From the NCBI GenBank assembly GCA_964454445.1, contig CAYVTD010000008.1:8524-72523 (forward strand): a stretch of 64,000 nucleotides of DNA, read 5' to 3'. Positions 37,150-47,266 of the stretch are shown piece after piece. The notes under the pieces are model-generated. The model saw nothing but the letters and a program-made list of their open reading frames with translations, ran no database searches and was not told the origin of the DNA. The position numbers and the translations under genes were made by a program. This stretch comes from CAYVTD01 sp964454445. Lineage in GTDB: Bacteria > Bacteroidota > Ignavibacteria > Kapaibacteriales > UBA2268. How positions within the stretch are numbered: the first letter of the stretch is position 1; each line of letters starts with the position of its first letter.

Positions 37150-38085
37150 TTATTTGCTAAGTTCCAACATTCTTTCGAGTGGTTTTAATGCTTTTAATCT
37201 AAGCTGTTCGTCGATTTTTATTTCAGGTGTAAGTGTTTTAAGAGCCTTAATCATCTTCTCCATTGTGTTTAATTTCATATAAGGACATTCATTACAAGCA
37301 CAACCATCAAGGTTTGCCACCGGTATAAATTCTTTATTAGGTATTTCTTTGTGCAAAGTGTTTAAGATACCTGTTTCGGTTAAGATAATGAATTGTTTGT
37401 CGTTTAGCTCGCGGGCTGTCTTGATTATTCCGCTTGTCGAGCCAATATAATCGGCATAATCGAGAATGTTTTCGGGACATTCCGGGTGAGCAAGGACTTT
37501 TGCGTCAGGATACAAACTAATTAAACGAATTAGCTCTTGTTCAGAAAAGATTTCGTGGACTTGACAAGTTCCATTCCAGAGTATCAAATCTCTTTGTGCT
37601 TGTTTCATTACAAATTTTCCGAGATATTTATCGGGAGCGAAGAGAATTTCCTTGTCTTTGGGAATGGAATTAATGATTTTCACGGCATTGGACGAAGTGC
37701 AAATAATATCAGACATCGCCTTGATTTCGGTCGAACAATTAATATATGAGATCACAACCGCTCCAGAATGGTCATCTATCCATTTTTTGAAAGCAACCGG
37801 CTCTGCGCTGTCGGCAAGCGAGCATCCAGCTTTTAAATCTGGCAGTAAAACGAGCTTTGTCGGATTTAAAATCTTGGCTGTTTCTGCCATAAAGTGAACA
37901 CCACAAAACAAGATTACGTCTGCATCAGTTTTTTTAGCTGCTTGCGACAATGCGAGTGAATCGCCTAAAAAATCAGCGACTTCCTGAATGTCTTTTTCTT
38001 GATAATAATGTGCAAGAATGACTGCATTACGCTCTTTTCTAAGCTCATTAAGTTTTTCTATCTGTTCTTTTAATCTATTGTTCAT
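37150..38085 (-). CDS. nadA: Quinolinate synthase
   Basis: 311 aa from ATG 38085 (a TTG at 38100 is also in frame). It condenses iminoaspartate with DHAP on a 4Fe-4S cluster. Motifs are VILAHYYQEKDIQEVADFLGDSLALS, FCGVHFMAETAKIL, VISYINCSTEIKA, VHPECPEN-like AHPECPENI, and the C-terminal CACNECPYM with cluster cysteines. nadB is not adjacent, so iminoaspartate may come from an unlinked oxidase or an aspartate dehydrogenase. A NifU-type scaffold gene just upstream could serve its cluster. Confidence 0.96.
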   Translation of the reverse strand: MNNRLKEQIEKLNELRKERNAVILAHYYQEKDIQEVADFLGDSLALSQAAKKTDADVILFCGVHFMAETAKILNPTKLVLLPDLKAGCSLADSAEPVAFKKWIDDHSGAVVISYINCSTEIKAMSDIICTSSNAVKIINSIPKDKEILFAPDKYLGKFVMKQAQRDLILWNGTCQVHEIFSEQELIRLISLYPDAKVLAHPECPENILDYADYIGSTSGIIKTARELNDKQFIILTETGILNTLHKEIPNKEFIPVANLDGCACNECPYMKLNTMEKMIKALKTLTPEIKIDEQLRLKALKPLERMLELSK

Positions 38086-38146
38086 ATCTAAGATTTGCAA
38101 AAAGGTGAAACAAAGTAAGTAAAGTAAAGAAATAAAAATTTATGTT

Positions 38147-38392
38147 TCAAATTGCGGCTTCTACACGGGTAATTTCAGCAACATTTTTTTTGAGCCACCT
38201 CTCAATACCACCCCTTAGAGTCATTTTTGATAGGGGACAGGTGAGACAATCGCCAGTAAAACGGATGACGGCAACTCCACAATTATCTTCGAAGCGGACA
38301 AATTCTGCTCCACCATTGTCTTCTTTAAGAAAAACTTCGATTTCTGCTAGAGATTTGATTATATGTTGTTCTATTTCAGATTTGCTACGCAT
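38147..38392 (-). CDS. NifU C-terminal-like Fe-S scaffold protein
   Basis: 81 aa, a single Nfu domain. GDCLTCPLSKMTLRGGIERWL carries the C-x-x-C cluster ligands, preceded by DNGGAEFVRFEDNCGVAVIRF. It delivers 4Fe-4S clusters to target enzymes. Placement between mrp and nadA, both linked to Fe-S clusters, fits. Confidence 0.88.
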   Translation of the reverse strand: MRSKSEIEQHIIKSLAEIEVFLKEDNGGAEFVRFEDNCGVAVIRFTGDCLTCPLSKMTLRGGIERWLKKNVAEITRVEAAI

Positions 38393-38601
38393 CGTAAATA
38401 CCCAACTTAATGAAAAAACAATAATACTCTTAAGTCTCCTTCAAATCGCGAGGCAGTCTTTAAGAGTATATTTCTCAATGAATTTGTTAGTCAAAATTAT
38501 CTTATCTATTTAAAATATTAGAAATTAGTAGAAAAGATATTCATGACTGTTCAATAGATATAAAAAAACTTAGTGGAATATGCTAAAAAAGCCGATTAAT
38601 A

Positions 38602-39696
38602 CTAAATTTGAATATTCAAACTTCCCGAATTTTCGTAATTTCGCTTACGAATCTGACTAACGATCTTTGCTGTAATATCTTTAAGTACTTTTGCTTGATT
38701 GCCTTCGGGATCGGCAATAACGATGGGCTTTCCACTATCGTTATTCTCACGCATTTTGATATTTAGCGGAACTTCGCCAAGAAAAGCAGTCTCGCTTTCA
38801 TCGGCAACGCGTTTGCCTCCACCCTTTCCAAAAATATAATATTTTTTATCGGGCATGTCCGGCGGAACAAAATAGCTCATATTCTCGATAATACCAAGAA
38901 TATCGACATCAACTTTCTTGAACATTGCAATACTGCGGCGAACATCGCTAACTGAGATTTCCTGTGGAGTAGTAACGATAACCGAACCTGTTAGGGGGAT
39001 TTTTTGTGTTAATGTAAGCTGAATATCGCCAGTGCCTGGAGGCAAATCGAAAACAAGAAAGTCGAGAGGTCCCCATTCGACCTGCTCGAAAAGTAATGTG
39101 AAATAGCCTGCGAGCATTGGTCCACGAACTATTGCGGCTTGCTCGCGATTGAGGATGAAGCCCATTGATGCGACTTTTATATCATATTGTTCAAGTGGAT
39201 AGGCAACTGTTTTACCTTCGTCTGTTTCATAAGCTTCGAGGGTATTGTCTGAAAGACCAAACATTGTTGGCTGGCTGGGACCATAGACATCGCCGTCGAG
39301 AATGCCAACTTTGGCACCGCTTAACGAAAGAGCAGATGCAATGTTCGAGCTAATTGCTGATTTTCCAACGCCTCCTTTACCTGAAGCTACAGCGATAATA
39401 TTTTTTACGTTTTTAAGATACTCCCTGTTAGTATAATCTTGTTCCTTTTCTTTGAAATTAATCTCGCTTTCACAACCGGGTACTAATCCTTCGAGTATCT
39501 CGGCGCATTTCGTGTTAATCGATTCCGCTACCCAATGAATTGGCTGAACAAGTTCTATATCGATAGTGATCTTTCTGCCATCAATAGAAATATTTTTAAT
39601 TGCATCAAGTTCGGCAAGCGTTTTGCCTAAATCGGGGTCAGAAATGCTACCTATATTCTTTTTAATTGCTTCTTTATTCGAATTATTATCCATCAT
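38602..39696 (-). CDS. Mrp/NBP35-family ATP-binding Fe-S carrier
   Basis: 364 aa. An N-terminal MIP18/DUF59 domain (residues about 8-85, SISDPDLGKTLAELDAIKNI) precedes the deviant Walker A IAVASGKGGVGKSAISSNIA, then GILDGDVYGPSQPTMFG, LVFDLPPGTGDIQLTL and IENMSYFVPP. Unlike many Mrp proteins, no clear C-x-x-C appears after ENMSYF (it reads FVPPDMPDKK), which may affect cluster binding. Confidence 0.92.
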   Translation of the reverse strand: MMDNNSNKEAIKKNIGSISDPDLGKTLAELDAIKNISIDGRKITIDIELVQPIHWVAESINTKCAEILEGLVPGCESEINFKEKEQDYTNREYLKNVKNIIAVASGKGGVGKSAISSNIASALSLSGAKVGILDGDVYGPSQPTMFGLSDNTLEAYETDEGKTVAYPLEQYDIKVASMGFILNREQAAIVRGPMLAGYFTLLFEQVEWGPLDFLVFDLPPGTGDIQLTLTQKIPLTGSVIVTTPQEISVSDVRRSIAMFKKVDVDILGIIENMSYFVPPDMPDKKYYIFGKGGGKRVADESETAFLGEVPLNIKMRENNDSGKPIVIADPEGNQAKVLKDITAKIVSQIRKRNYENSGSLNIQI

Positions 39697-39847
39697 TAAA
39701 ATCCTCTGTTCAAAAAAATAAATAATATTTGAAAAACCTAATGGTATAGAAACGTTATTAATGTCTAAAAAGTGTTTTTTTTATCTATTTATAAGATTGG
39801 AAACTAAATTAGCTTATACCTATATTTCAAATTTTTCAATAAAAAAA

Positions 39848-41908
39848 TTATGTTTTTGTTGTTTTTCCAATCTTAATTCTGTAATCGACAGCTACAATCG
39901 AATTGTTGCTCGCTATCAGCGGATTAAGGTCGAGTTCCTCTATCTCGGGAGCAGCCATCAATAAAGCAGAAAGATTTATCATGATTTCAGCAAATTTTTC
40001 TTCGTTTACGCCTTTTTGCCCGCGAACTCCTTCAATAATTTTGTAAGAACGTAAATTGCGAATCATTGCCAACGCTTCATCTTTACTTAATGGGGCGAGA
40101 CCCGTTGAAATATCTTGCAAAATCTCGACGAACAAACCACCAAGTCCGCAAACAATCAAATGACCAAATTTTTCTTCTTTTTTTGCTCCGAGGAACAACT
40201 CGATACCTTTCTTAACCATCTTTTGAATAACGACTCCTTCAGCGCCGGGAATTTTCATCATTTCTTCAAAAAATGCCGCTGCTTGCTCTGTCGATTCGAT
40301 ATTTAACTCCACACCTCCGACATCACTCTTGTGGATTGGTCCAATTACCTTCATTGCAAGCGAGCCACCGAGTTTCTCGGCGGCGGCAATAGTGTCTGCT
40401 TTGTTGTAAACAGTTATCTCAGGCACTAAATCCACTTTTGCAGCAAGCAGTAAGTCGCGTACTTCTTTGGGCTTAAGGAAGCCAGACCGGGCTTTGAAGA
40501 TGGTTTCGCGTATGGTCTTTGAGTCGATTTCAGGCATTATCCCGGTTTTTGCAGGCTTGGGAGTGTGCCAGCTTTTTGCAAGCGCTTGCGCGAGATTGAC
40601 TTCTTCCATAAAATTAATTCTACCGAGCGATATGAAATAATCAACTGCCTCTTTCACTTGGACAATTGAAGGAAGAACCGGAAAAATTGGCTTGCTGCAA
40701 GTTCTCATTTTTTCATCAAGCACCTTGTAAACTGGCTTGACGTCGAACAGCCCTGGAGTGCCAAAAATAACAACCGAAGCGTCGATATTATCAAATCTTT
40801 TATCGGTATATTCAAGGATTTCACCAAGTTGTTCAGCATTGCCTGTTGCTAAAAAATCAATTGGATTTGAAATCGACGAGCCATAATAAAGTTTAGTAAG
40901 AAGTTCTTCGGCTGCCTGACCTTCGATATGCGGCACTTCCATGCCATTTTTTTCAAGGGCGTCTGTAAGCATAACGCCTGGTCCACCGGCATGAGTTATA
41001 ACGGCGATACGCTTGCCTTTCAGTGGTTTATGCGAAAACACTCCTGCCATATAAACAAGTTCTTCCTTGCTAAAGCAGCGAACAATACCTGCTTTTTGAA
41101 ATAGTGCGCTAACTGCCTCGTCCGAACCTGCAAGCGCTCCTGTATGAGACGAAGCCGCGCGTGCTCCCGATTCGGTTGCTCCTGCTTTAATAGCGGATAT
41201 TCTGCAGCCCTTGTTAATAAGTGATGATGAATGTTTTAATAATTTCAATGGATTGCGGATTGTTTCGATATAAATCATTTTTATTCTAGAGCTGTTTTGC
41301 TCGTCAAAACTCTCATCTAAATGTTCGAGAACTTCTTCTACACCAATCTGGGCACTATTGCCAACAGAGAATACACTTGAAAAGCTTAAACCCATTGTCA
41401 TAGCTACTTCCAGGATAAATACAGCCGTTGCTCCCGAACTAGATATAAAATCGATACCTTTTGGGTCGAGCTTTGGCACAGGCCCAGCAAAAACTCCTTT
41501 ATAATGAGTGTTCATTACACCAATACAATTTGGTCCAATAAGCATTCCTTTTGCTTTGCTTATCAATTCTACTATTTCTTGTTCTAGTTTCTTGCCTTCT
41601 TCGCCAACTTCGCTGAAGCCAGCAGATAAGATAACAAATGCTTTCGTGCCGTTTGCGATTAGCTGATTTATAGTCGGAACAGCTAATTTAGAGGCAATAG
41701 CAATAATGGCAAGTTCGCATTTTATATCATCAAGTGAATTATGGCAATTTATGCCTTGCACTAGGCTTTCTTTCGGGTTAACTGCATACAATTCACCTTC
41801 ATAACCACCTGATAATAAATTCTTTAGCACTTTGCCGCCAGGCTTGGTCTCGTCGTTTGAAGCACCAACAACAACTATGCTTTTCGGCTCTAATAATTCT
41901 TTGACAAT
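39848..41908 (-). CDS. ADP-forming acyl-CoA synthetase (acetate-CoA ligase family), fused subunits
   Basis: 686 aa from ATG 41908 (the frame opens at 41944, but MIVKELLEPKSIVVVGASND is the usual N-terminus). Domains in order: CoA-binding Rossmann (1-130), succinyl-CoA-ligase-like (about 150-290) with the phospho-His stretch SSHTGALAGSDEA, a linker, and a C-terminal ATP-grasp (about 470-685, GGSLAMKVIGPIHKSDVGGV). It makes ATP directly from acyl-CoA and releases the acid. It is the third acyl-CoA to ATP route in this block. Confidence 0.92.
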   Translation of the reverse strand: MVKELLEPKSIVVVGASNDETKPGGKVLKNLLSGGYEGELYAVNPKESLVQGINCHNSLDDIKCELAIIAIASKLAVPTINQLIANGTKAFVILSAGFSEVGEEGKKLEQEIVELISKAKGMLIGPNCIGVMNTHYKGVFAGPVPKLDPKGIDFISSSGATAVFILEVAMTMGLSFSSVFSVGNSAQIGVEEVLEHLDESFDEQNSSRIKMIYIETIRNPLKLLKHSSSLINKGCRISAIKAGATESGARAASSHTGALAGSDEAVSALFQKAGIVRCFSKEELVYMAGVFSHKPLKGKRIAVITHAGGPGVMLTDALEKNGMEVPHIEGQAAEELLTKLYYGSSISNPIDFLATGNAEQLGEILEYTDKRFDNIDASVVIFGTPGLFDVKPVYKVLDEKMRTCSKPIFPVLPSIVQVKEAVDYFISLGRINFMEEVNLAQALAKSWHTPKPAKTGIMPEIDSKTIRETIFKARSGFLKPKEVRDLLLAAKVDLVPEITVYNKADTIAAAEKLGGSLAMKVIGPIHKSDVGGVELNIESTEQAAAFFEEMMKIPGAEGVVIQKMVKKGIELFLGAKKEEKFGHLIVCGLGGLFVEILQDISTGLAPLSKDEALAMIRNLRSYKIIEGVRGQKGVNEEKFAEIMINLSALLMAAPEIEELDLNPLIASNNSIVAVDYRIKIGKTTKT

Positions 41909-42003
41909 CATAGAATAATCCTTCCAATTTAAAAATTTATACAAAAATCAAATATATGAAAAAAATGGCTTAACTCGAAATTTTTTAAAGCATAAATTAA
42001 TGT

Positions 42004-43182
42004 TTAATCCATCTGGATTTTCTTATCTTTAGGCAATGGTAGTACTATTGGAATACCAATGAGTGCTAAACCTGCACAGACAATATAAACAGTTTGAAGA
42101 TCCATAACATCGCCAAGCCAACCGATAAAAAAAACAACTAACGAGCTAATAACAAAATTTATAGTCATATATATACTATTTGCCGAGGCGTGAAATTCCG
42201 GTTCCATATCTTGCACAATAGCTAAAAAAATCGGCATTTCAGAGAATATTATCAAGCCAAGCAATATCAATAATGGCACGGTTATCCAGCCACTACTAAA
42301 AATAAACGCAAACATCAGAACCGGTGCCGAAGAAAACAGTATTATTAATAATTTTTTCCTTCCAATAATATCAGATATAGGTCCTGAGAAGAATGCACCT
42401 GCTGCGCCAAACAGTTCCAATAACGAAAGTGAGGCACCTGCCAGGAAAAGTGTAACTCCTTTGTTAGTCATATAAATAGGTAAGAAGTAGGTCAAAGCTA
42501 CAAGCACAAATGATTTGGCAAATATCAAGCCGGCGATGATGATGTAAACCTTTTTTAGTCGCTTAAAAGTAGAAAACAACATATCCCTTTTCCTACCATT
42601 ATGAACATTCGCCTTAACAGCATTATCCTTGATAAAGAAGCCAATTACAATCATTATTACAGCCCCGGGGAAAAACATTTTCCAAGAGCCTTCCAAGCCC
42701 CATATTGCCAATACCCAAAGCATAATCATCGGTCCTGTCGAACGGGCAAGCTCGCCTCCAAACATAAAGAAACTCATTCCCGGAGCGGTCTTATTACCTG
42801 CATAGCTCCTGATTAAAACCGGACCAGGCACATGGAAAAATGCCGAGCTAATACCTGATATTGTCAGTAGTGTTATTACTAACGCATAATTGGGCATTAA
42901 AACAATCAAACTGATTGACAATGCTGTTATTATCGGCGAAACGATAACAAAACTGCTCAAGCGCATTCTATCGGCATAAACGCCTATTATCGGGTTTAAT
43001 ATCGAAGGAAATCGCATTACAAACACAATCATACCAGACATAAACATTGTCATATTGTGTTTTTTTATCAGCAAAGGCAGCAACAAAGGCACAAATGCCT
43101 GATAGTTGTCATTAACAAAATGCGACAATGCCACAAGCCCTACTTTGCCCGTTTGAAATTTATTTATTCTTATTTTCGACAT
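42004..43182 (-). CDS. MFS transporter (Fsr-like)
   Basis: 392 aa, about 12 hydrophobic helices. The N-terminus VGLVALSHFVNDNYQAFVPLL and the loop NPIIGVYADRMR resemble the fosmidomycin-resistance (Fsr) branch of MFS. The substrate is unknown. It stands alone behind the acyl-CoA synthetase gene and divergent from ftsY. Confidence 0.85.
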   Translation of the reverse strand: MSKIRINKFQTGKVGLVALSHFVNDNYQAFVPLLLPLLIKKHNMTMFMSGMIVFVMRFPSILNPIIGVYADRMRLSSFVIVSPIITALSISLIVLMPNYALVITLLTISGISSAFFHVPGPVLIRSYAGNKTAPGMSFFMFGGELARSTGPMIMLWVLAIWGLEGSWKMFFPGAVIMIVIGFFIKDNAVKANVHNGRKRDMLFSTFKRLKKVYIIIAGLIFAKSFVLVALTYFLPIYMTNKGVTLFLAGASLSLLELFGAAGAFFSGPISDIIGRKKLLIILFSSAPVLMFAFIFSSGWITVPLLILLGLIIFSEMPIFLAIVQDMEPEFHASANSIYMTINFVISSLVVFFIGWLGDVMDLQTVYIVCAGLALIGIPIVLPLPKDKKIQMD

Positions 43183-43340
43183 TACTTTTTCGATTTAACT
43201 AAATAAGTTTTACTCAAATTTATTTTAAAGAGATAATTCAAATGTTGCATAATAAATTGTTGCAATTTAAGAGAAAATTTAGTATTCATTGATTATATTT
43301 GCTATTTGTATAATGTGCAATTAAATTATAAGAATTTCCA

Positions 43341-44336
43341 ATGGGATTGTTCGATAAACTAAAGCAAAAAGTCGATTCTGCCTTAAAATCCACATCTGAA
43401 GTGCTTGGTTTTAATAAGCTAAAAGATGGACTGGAAAAAACCCGCAAGTCTTTTTCGGAAAAGATTAATTCAGTATTGGGTGTCGGCAGAAAAATCGACG
43501 AATCGCTTTTGAGGGATATCGAAGATATCCTGATAACAGCAGATATCGGCGTCGAAACTACTGACATTATTATCGAGAATCTCCGCTTGCGTGTGAAACA
43601 AGAAGGGCACGAAAACTCTGAAGATTTATATAGAATTTTGAGAGAAGAGATATTAAAGCTATTAATTGCCTCTCCTTCGGCAGACAACGACGCCACTTAT
43701 ATTGTCGATGAAAACAGTAAACCACGAACAATTATGGTTATAGGTGTCAATGGTGTCGGCAAGACTACAACCATTGGCAAACTTGCCTATAATTACAAGA
43801 ATGCCGGAAGGTCGGTCTTAATCGGTGCAGCAGACACTTTTCGCGCAGCCGCAAACGAACAGCTCGAAATATGGGCAGAAAGAGCCGGCGTGCCTATCAT
43901 TCAGCAAAGCCAGGGCGCCGACCCGGCCTCGGTTGCTTTTGACACTTTAAAATCGGCTATGGCTAAAGACAATGACGTCGTTATCATAGATACCGCTGGC
44001 AGACTACACAATAAAGGCAATCTGATGCGCGAACTCGAGAAAATAAGCCGTGTGCTCGGCAAACTCAAGCCCGAAGCTCCTGAAGACGTTTTTTTGGTGT
44101 TAGATGCAACTACCGGACAAAATGCGGTTGTGCAAGCAAAAGAATTTATGAAAGTAGCTAAGATTAGCGGAATTGTCCTGACAAAGCTCGATGGGACGGC
44201 TAAAGGAGGTGTGGTTATTGCTATTGCCCGCGAATTGAAGATCCCTGTTCGTTATATCGGTGTAGGCGAAAAAATCGACGACTTACAGGTTTTTAATCCT
44301 GCGGCTTACATAGAAGCGCTCTTTGAAAATGATTGA
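43341..44336 (+). CDS. ftsY: Signal recognition particle receptor FtsY
   Basis: 331 aa NG-domain protein without the long acidic A domain. The N domain starts MGLFDKLKQKVDSALKSTSE. GTPase motifs are VIGVNGVGKTTTIGKLAYNY (from residue about 131), DTFRAAANEQLEIWA, VVIIDTAGRLHNKGNLM and LTKLDGTAKGGVV. It docks SRP-ribosome complexes at the membrane. Confidence 0.97.
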   Translation: MGLFDKLKQKVDSALKSTSEVLGFNKLKDGLEKTRKSFSEKINSVLGVGRKIDESLLRDIEDILITADIGVETTDIIIENLRLRVKQEGHENSEDLYRILREEILKLLIASPSADNDATYIVDENSKPRTIMVIGVNGVGKTTTIGKLAYNYKNAGRSVLIGAADTFRAAANEQLEIWAERAGVPIIQQSQGADPASVAFDTLKSAMAKDNDVVIIDTAGRLHNKGNLMRELEKISRVLGKLKPEAPEDVFLVLDATTGQNAVVQAKEFMKVAKISGIVLTKLDGTAKGGVVIAIARELKIPVRYIGVGEKIDDLQVFNPAAYIEALFEND

Positions 44337-44343
44337 TAACAAA

Positions 44344-44490
44344 GATATTTATTTCAGTGCTGCAACCAAAAAGCAGTGCCATAGCTTTCCGGGTTAGCCA
44401 AAATGTTTCGTCATTGTAAACCACATCAATACTAACTTTGCCTTTAGGAGTTCAATAAATTTTAATTTCAGATGTGTTGCTTAAATCCAC
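44344..44490 (-). pseudogene. Remnant of a RhuM-family protein N-terminus
   Basis: Read on the minus strand from 44490: VDLSNTSEIKIY, an in-frame TGA, then TPKGKVSIDVVYNDETFWLT and RKAMALLFGCST. This is the N-terminal pattern of RhuM/Fic-associated proteins (EIKIYQTP.GK..IDV....ETVWLT...MAELFG). The stop falls where Gln is usual and the frame is lost after about 50 residues, against several hundred in the family. It is clear gene debris in the 464-bp gap between ftsY and the foldase gene. Confidence 0.7.
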
Positions 44491-44742
44491 TTTATTTCTT
44501 CCCCTCAATTACTATATTCATAATTCTTAATTCAAAGAATCATTTATAAGAAATCCGCGTAAAGTATTTTTTCATCAACAATCATTATATGTTCATAAAC
44601 ATTTATTGACGAATTTCAAGGAATTTATTAATTTCTTTAACTATTAATTTTTCGAGAAGAATTGAATTCGAATGCGCTAATCTATTCAAACAAACCGAGT
44701 TGATTAATTTTCTGGCATCTCGTAAAGGCGGGTCTGAAAAGC

Positions 44743-44771
44743 GTAGAGACAGATCTCAGACCTGTCTCTAC
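44743..44771. repeat. Short perfect inverted repeat
   Basis: GTAGAGACAG (44743-44752) and CTGTCTCTAC (44762-44771) form a perfect 10-bp stem with a 9-nt loop. There is no T-run. A degenerate relative, an AACAGA...TCTGTT hairpin containing CAGGTATA, lies at 48645-48664. It looks like a REP-type dispersed palindrome. The rest of 44491-44742 shows nothing firm. Confidence 0.6.
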
Positions 44772-44800
44772 AAATTATCGTTTATTATGATATTTCAATA

Positions 44801-46975
44801 TTAATAAGATTTATAATAATTGCTTCTTTTATCGTCGATTTCAGCATTTTCGCGAACCGAGCGGAACCAGTCATAGAAGGCTCTCTGTAATTGATTATTT
44901 TGCATGCTTTTCTTGTACGAAATCATTTCTTCTTTTGTGAGCTTTGCAGGGTCAGATTGTTTACGCTCTTTTATTTCAACGATATACCATCCATTTTCTC
45001 CTTTTATAGGAGGAAGGATCTTCATCAAGGGAGTAGTTTTAGAAAACACTGCTTGGTTGAAAAGCACATCTCTCCTAACACCGGAAGGAGATGAAGCCAT
45101 TCTAAAGCTGGTGTCGCTAATAACTTTTAGCATAGAATCTGCGGCAGCGGCAGCTTTGAGCGAGCCATAGTTAGCGACTTTATTATAAATATTCTGTGCT
45201 CTGCTTTTTACGAGATCAACTTTTTTCTTTAAAACAAGTCTTTTCTTGATTTCTTCGGCTTTGTCTGCAAAAGGCGTTGTCCCTTTGCTGCGTTCCTCGG
45301 CAACTTGGACGACAACAATACCCTGATATTTCAATTCAAGAGGCTCAAGGAGGAAACCAGGCTTGTTCTGGAAAGCTATATCGGTTATATATTGTGAGTT
45401 GAGAATGGGCCTTTGATTTGTGAAAAACGGAGTTTCAATTGGATTGAGTTTCAATTTTTCGGCTATCTGAGTGAAATCCCCGCCATCTTGGATCTGCTTG
45501 TGAAAGGCGTGTGCATCGCGGAAGATTTGGTTGCGGGTAGGTGTTGAGATGTTTACTTTTATTTCAATCTGCGACCATTTTAACTCATCGGAAATCTTGT
45601 CAGTTACCTTAATAATGTGCCAGCCGTATTTAGTTTCAACAGGACCTGTTATCCCTCCGGAGTCTGTAGCGAAAGCAGCATCCTCAAACTCTTTGACCAT
45701 TTTACCTTTAGTGAAATAACCGAGATCGCCACCTTTCGAGCCTGAGCCAGGATCTTTTGAATAGACCTGAGCTAGCGAATCGAAGGGCAAACCACTTTTA
45801 GCAAGATTCATTATTCTGATTGCTTCTTCTTTCGAGGCTTCTTTATTTTCGCCAAACTCAATTAAAATATGACTTGCTTTGACTTGGGTGTTTTCTCCGC
45901 TCCGTTTATCGTCGAGCCGAAGGAAAAATTTACTATCACCAATAGTGATTGGACCGGTTATCTCGAGTTTGTTTAGTTCTAGAAGGTATTGTTTTAATTT
46001 CGGGTCAACATCACTTACTAGTGTGTAATCAACAGTTTCGCCACCTAATTCACTAACCCTGACGTCGAAGACACTATCTTTGGCTTCTGGAGTATCAACT
46101 GACATAAGTGATGAATTCACCAGTTCTATCTTTTTTTCAGCACGAATGCTGTCGCCTTTCGATGGTTTTATTTCAAAAATAACATATCTTACACGACGCA
46201 TGTCCTTATCTATAAAAAGATGCTTGTATCTTTCATAATAATCTTTCACTTCCTTGTCGCTAACCGTAACCTGCTCATCAGGAATCTCTTGCGAATTGAC
46301 AAAAATCAAATTGACATTTGCAGTGCTATTGTCGATAACATATTGATTTTTTGCAAAATCGTTAGGCATGATAGCCGATGATGTACCGGCGAGTAAAGAA
46401 ATCGCTTGCCGTAGTTTTTGCTCCCGGAGTTGCCCTTCAATAGTCATAACTGTTTGTCGCCAATTGCTAAGTTGCTCGTCTTTTTGTTCTTGTGTCCAAT
46501 CATCAGGAAATTTAATTTGTTCTGGATGGGTTACATACATCTGATAAGCTTGCTTGTTGAAACCAGTCGAATCAGTAAATAAATCGGCAAGCTGGCGGGG
46601 CGGATTCTCGAGCATAACATCTCTAATCTCTTCAGCAGTTACTTCGATGCCTGCTTTTTTAGCTTCCTGGCCCATCAAAATGTCTTCGACGAGCTGGTTC
46701 CAAACTTGTTTGCGAACTCTATCGTCATCGACTTCTTCGCCTTCTTGCACTTGAGCACGCTCTTTCTCGAGTTCTTCTTCCACTCTTTTTTCGTAATCTT
46801 TGTAATATATAGGTTCGCCATTTATTTTTGCAAGCACAGCTGTTTCGTAGTTTTGCCCCTGGCGAAGCAAAGTGCTTATGTCAGCATCTGATGCAACCAT
46901 AAAACCGACGAAAATAATAGCAAAAGCAGCTAAAAAATAGGGAGAGGTACTCCGAATTTTTTCCATTGTTCCCAT
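44801..46975 (-). CDS. PpiD/SurA-like periplasmic peptidyl-prolyl isomerase
   Basis: 724 aa. One N-terminal membrane anchor (about residues 11-28, PYFLAAFAIIFVGFMVASD) is followed by a SurA_N-like chaperone region (EPIYYKDYEKRVEEELEKER). A parvulin rotamase domain lies at about 345-455 (VKASHILIEFGE, LAQVYSKDPGSGSKGGDLGYF, GPVETKYGWHIIKV). A second parvulin-like segment is near the C-terminus. It helps outer-membrane proteins fold. Confidence 0.9.
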   Translation of the reverse strand: MGTMEKIRSTSPYFLAAFAIIFVGFMVASDADISTLLRQGQNYETAVLAKINGEPIYYKDYEKRVEEELEKERAQVQEGEEVDDDRVRKQVWNQLVEDILMGQEAKKAGIEVTAEEIRDVMLENPPRQLADLFTDSTGFNKQAYQMYVTHPEQIKFPDDWTQEQKDEQLSNWRQTVMTIEGQLREQKLRQAISLLAGTSSAIMPNDFAKNQYVIDNSTANVNLIFVNSQEIPDEQVTVSDKEVKDYYERYKHLFIDKDMRRVRYVIFEIKPSKGDSIRAEKKIELVNSSLMSVDTPEAKDSVFDVRVSELGGETVDYTLVSDVDPKLKQYLLELNKLEITGPITIGDSKFFLRLDDKRSGENTQVKASHILIEFGENKEASKEEAIRIMNLAKSGLPFDSLAQVYSKDPGSGSKGGDLGYFTKGKMVKEFEDAAFATDSGGITGPVETKYGWHIIKVTDKISDELKWSQIEIKVNISTPTRNQIFRDAHAFHKQIQDGGDFTQIAEKLKLNPIETPFFTNQRPILNSQYITDIAFQNKPGFLLEPLELKYQGIVVVQVAEERSKGTTPFADKAEEIKKRLVLKKKVDLVKSRAQNIYNKVANYGSLKAAAAADSMLKVISDTSFRMASSPSGVRRDVLFNQAVFSKTTPLMKILPPIKGENGWYIVEIKERKQSDPAKLTKEEMISYKKSMQNNQLQRAFYDWFRSVRENAEIDDKRSNYYKSY

Positions 46976-47266
46976 TGGTGATTCTCCTGTTTGTTTTTAT
47001 AACTTAATTTGTTATTTTTCAATATTTCATTAATTGTAATTATAGCGAACTACAAATTTAATCAGGTTTTTTTTAAAAACAAACATATTTTTAATATATA
47101 CAAGCAAACGAACCATTTATTCTTGAATCTAATAAAACTGACATAAATAATACTTTACCTTTTTTCTGATTAGAAATTGCTGTGTAAAAAACATTTTCAT
47201 GAAACACAAATAAATACATTTTCCTTTCGTTTCAAAATTAATATTTTTAAATGGAAATTATTACTT

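Noticed and set aside
44610..44770. Open minus-strand stretch reading about 48 codons before the RhuM scrap
   Set aside because: No start and no family recognised; it includes the palindrome, so probably repeat-derived.
44743..44771. Palindrome as terminator of ftsY
   Set aside because: There is no T-run, it is 400 bp from the ftsY stop, and a similar element occurs elsewhere.
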